A DNA stretch of 5,710 bases. Origin: an uncultured Collinsella sp. (GTDB lineage: Bacteria > Actinomycetota > Coriobacteriia > Coriobacteriales > Coriobacteriaceae). Each line of letters starts with the position of its first letter. Position 1 is the first letter of the stretch. Shown here piece after piece: positions 4,502-5,710 of the stretch. The notes under the pieces were generated by a model. It searched no databases. It was not told the DNA's origin and worked only from the letters and a program-made list of their open reading frames with translations. The DNA is taken from contig CABUVB010000119.1 of the NCBI GenBank assembly GCA_902494815.1, forward strand, positions 1 through 5,710. The letters are read 5' to 3'. Both the position numbers and the translations under genes were made by a program.

Positions 4502-5629
4502 TTAGACCGGCGCAAGGCCGATTCCGGCCCGCAGGGCGTTGAGCCAAGCGGCCTGACGCTTGCGATAGCCCTTGATACGGTATCGGAATCGGACTCCCGC
4601 GAGTCGATGCATCGTTTGGGCGAAGGCTTCGAGTGCAACAAGGTCTTTCATTTGGTCGCGATTGATAACCAGGACGTGGATGCCCATTGCCTTGAGGCCA
4701 TTATTTCGATTGCCATCGTGGATGCGAGCGTTTTGAAGCTCATGCCCAATTCCGTTGTATTCGTTGTCGACTCCGGCTGCCGGGCAATATAGGTCGCAGA
4801 TGGCATAGGGGATGCCCGAGGACATGTTGACCGCAAGAGTGTCGAAGTCGATTCGATAGTTGAGTAGCAGGCCTCCCATGGGCAGACTGCAACATCCGAA
4901 TCCTCCAAAGCGCATGGGCGCTCCGAGAACGGCAAACATTAGGGATTCGGCTGGGGATGCAGATCCGGGTCGGGCAAGTTTGACTGCCGTGCGAAACGAG
5001 GTGTATGAGCTACTTTTGGCAAGCTGTGCAACAGCCTCGAGATCTTCGATGGTCGTGGCGGGCTCGCATTTGTAGTGTGCCTGTTCGTAGCGGGTTTCGT
5101 TCTGCTGTTCGGTCACCGACTGGTCGCCCCGGCAATCGAGGTCGTCCATCGCTTCGTAGTCATCGCCCTTGGGCCAGATGTCGTCATAGGCAATGGGGTA
5201 TGTTGCCCTGGGAGGAAGGGAGTAGGTTCCGAGCAGCTCCATAAGGAGCATCAAGGTTTTGGCGACTGATTCATTTTTGGAACAAAGCATGGCTGTCATG
5301 GCAGGAGACGTTGCGTAGATGTCGGCCTCGACGTGCATAATTGCACCTTCAGGAAGAGGAGCGGAGAGAATATGCTGAAGAAGTCGCTTGTCGGGGCGTC
5401 TGTTGTCTTCGTTTGAAACGAGAAGATCGAGTAGTTCGGAATCATCTTCATTCCAGGCGTCGAGTATCGAAAGTGCGCCAAAGTCTATCGCGTCATTGTT
5501 GGGAATGCAGCCAGCCAAGGCCTGTGCTTGCTGTTCGCTATCAACGGAGTCCCAGGGTAGGGCGGAGTACGCCCGTCGTGCGCGACGAATTGCGCGGAGG
5601 GCGGAGAAATGTGAAATCACGGTCGTCAT
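4502..5629 (-). CDS. Unrecognised 375-residue protein with a PD-(D/E)XK/DUF559-like C-terminal domain
   Basis: The function is not known. The N-terminus begins ISHFSALRAIRRARR, a helix resembling the SALxxxR opening of a Coriobacteria-restricted protein family. HVEADIYATSPAMTAML (99-115) and LMLLMELLGTYSLP (126-139) follow, then SPAESLMFAVLGAPMRFGGFG (225-245). The C-terminus, CDLYCPAAGVDNEYNG (278-293) with HDGNRNNGLKAMGIHVLVI (304-322), fits the strand-Asp, strand-Glu, D..R..L, G..V layout of DUF559/Vsr-like nuclease folds, with D279, E290, D305 and R308 as candidate site residues. The usual Lys after the Glu is absent (E-Y-N), so activity is uncertain. The tail (347-361) is basic. There is no signal peptide or membrane segment. 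Codon use is less GC-biased than in the operon and pth, as expected of an accessory gene. No clear ribosome site precedes the ATG; it starts 2 nt after the upstream stop, suggesting coupling. Confidence 0.8.
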   Translation of the reverse strand: MTTVISHFSALRAIRRARRAYSALPWDSVDSEQQAQALAGCIPNNDAIDFGALSILDAWNEDDSELLDLLVSNEDNRRPDKRLLQHILSAPLPEGAIMHVEADIYATSPAMTAMLCSKNESVAKTLMLLMELLGTYSLPPRATYPIAYDDIWPKGDDYEAMDDLDCRGDQSVTEQQNETRYEQAHYKCEPATTIEDLEAVAQLAKSSSYTSFRTAVKLARPGSASPAESLMFAVLGAPMRFGGFGCCSLPMGGLLLNYRIDFDTLAVNMSSGIPYAICDLYCPAAGVDNEYNGIGHELQNARIHDGNRNNGLKAMGIHVLVINRDQMKDLVALEAFAQTMHRLAGVRFRYRIKGYRKRQAAWLNALRAGIGLAPV

Positions 5630-5631
5630 AG

Positions 5632-5709
5632 CTATAACGTACTAAGTTGGCGGCAGAATGCGACCGCCATGCCGTTCTTTTCGCTCAGCGGGGCGCTGCG
5701 CGCCACGAA
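5632..5709 (-). CDS. C-terminal end of an unidentified minus-strand gene
   Basis: One minus-strand frame stays open from the right edge to a TAG at 5632-5634, giving 25 residues, FVARSAPLSEKNGMAVAFCR plus QLSTL. Its third codon positions are mostly G or C until the last few codons, unlike the competing frame. The stop lies 2 nt before the ATG of the 375-residue protein, typical of an operon junction. The product cannot be identified from so short a piece, and a chance open frame remains possible. Confidence 0.5.
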   Translation of the reverse strand, partial: FVARSAPLSEKNGMAVAFCRQLSTL

Positions 5710-5710
5710 C

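Overview
The window is high-GC bacterial chromosome. Its housekeeping content and accessory content both fit an anaerobic gut actinobacterium of the class Coriobacteriia, most likely Collinsella or a close relative. This rests on the NfnAB-type flavoprotein pair, the cytidylate kinase-like protein, a long Coriobacteria-style protein with a nuclease-like C-terminus, and strong GC bias at third codon positions in the core genes. The assignment is from recognition, not from a search.

Layout. Positions 1-449 (+) hold the 3' end of a cytidylate kinase-like gene, closed by a strong hairpin terminator (456-500). It converges on a minus-strand flavoprotein operon: nfnA/sudB-like (2308-3147) then nfnB/gltA-like (908-2317), overlapping by 10 nt, with its own intrinsic terminator at 842-879. 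The convergent gap (450-841) is filled by a cluster of palindromic repeats: three 57-bp units at about 80-bp period (550-767), bracketed by two inverted copies of another palindrome (456-494 and 785-829). Upstream of the operon is a promoter-like TATAAT box and a roughly 100-nt leader with mutually exclusive hairpins. Next comes a 198-bp element with imperfect terminal inverted repeats (3322-3519) that almost touches the stop codon of pth (3522-4151, minus). Upstream of pth is a 204-bp MITE-like element with perfect 26-bp terminal inverted repeats (4266-4469). Then comes an unrecognised 375-residue protein with a PD-(D/E)XK/DUF559-like C-terminus (4502-5629, minus), two nucleotides after the end of another minus-strand gene that leaves the window.

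How the parts work together. The flavoprotein pair would form a heterodimer moving electrons between NAD(H), NADP(H) and ferredoxin. Pth recycles peptidyl-tRNAs. The cytidylate kinase-like protein is a P-loop phosphotransferase of unclear substrate. No gene here forms an obvious new multi-gene system. The unusual content is intergenic: at least four kinds of palindromic or inverted-repeat element occupy the three large gaps, and none has a transposase in the window. They look like non-autonomous mobile or REP/BIME-like elements, some apparently reused as terminators.
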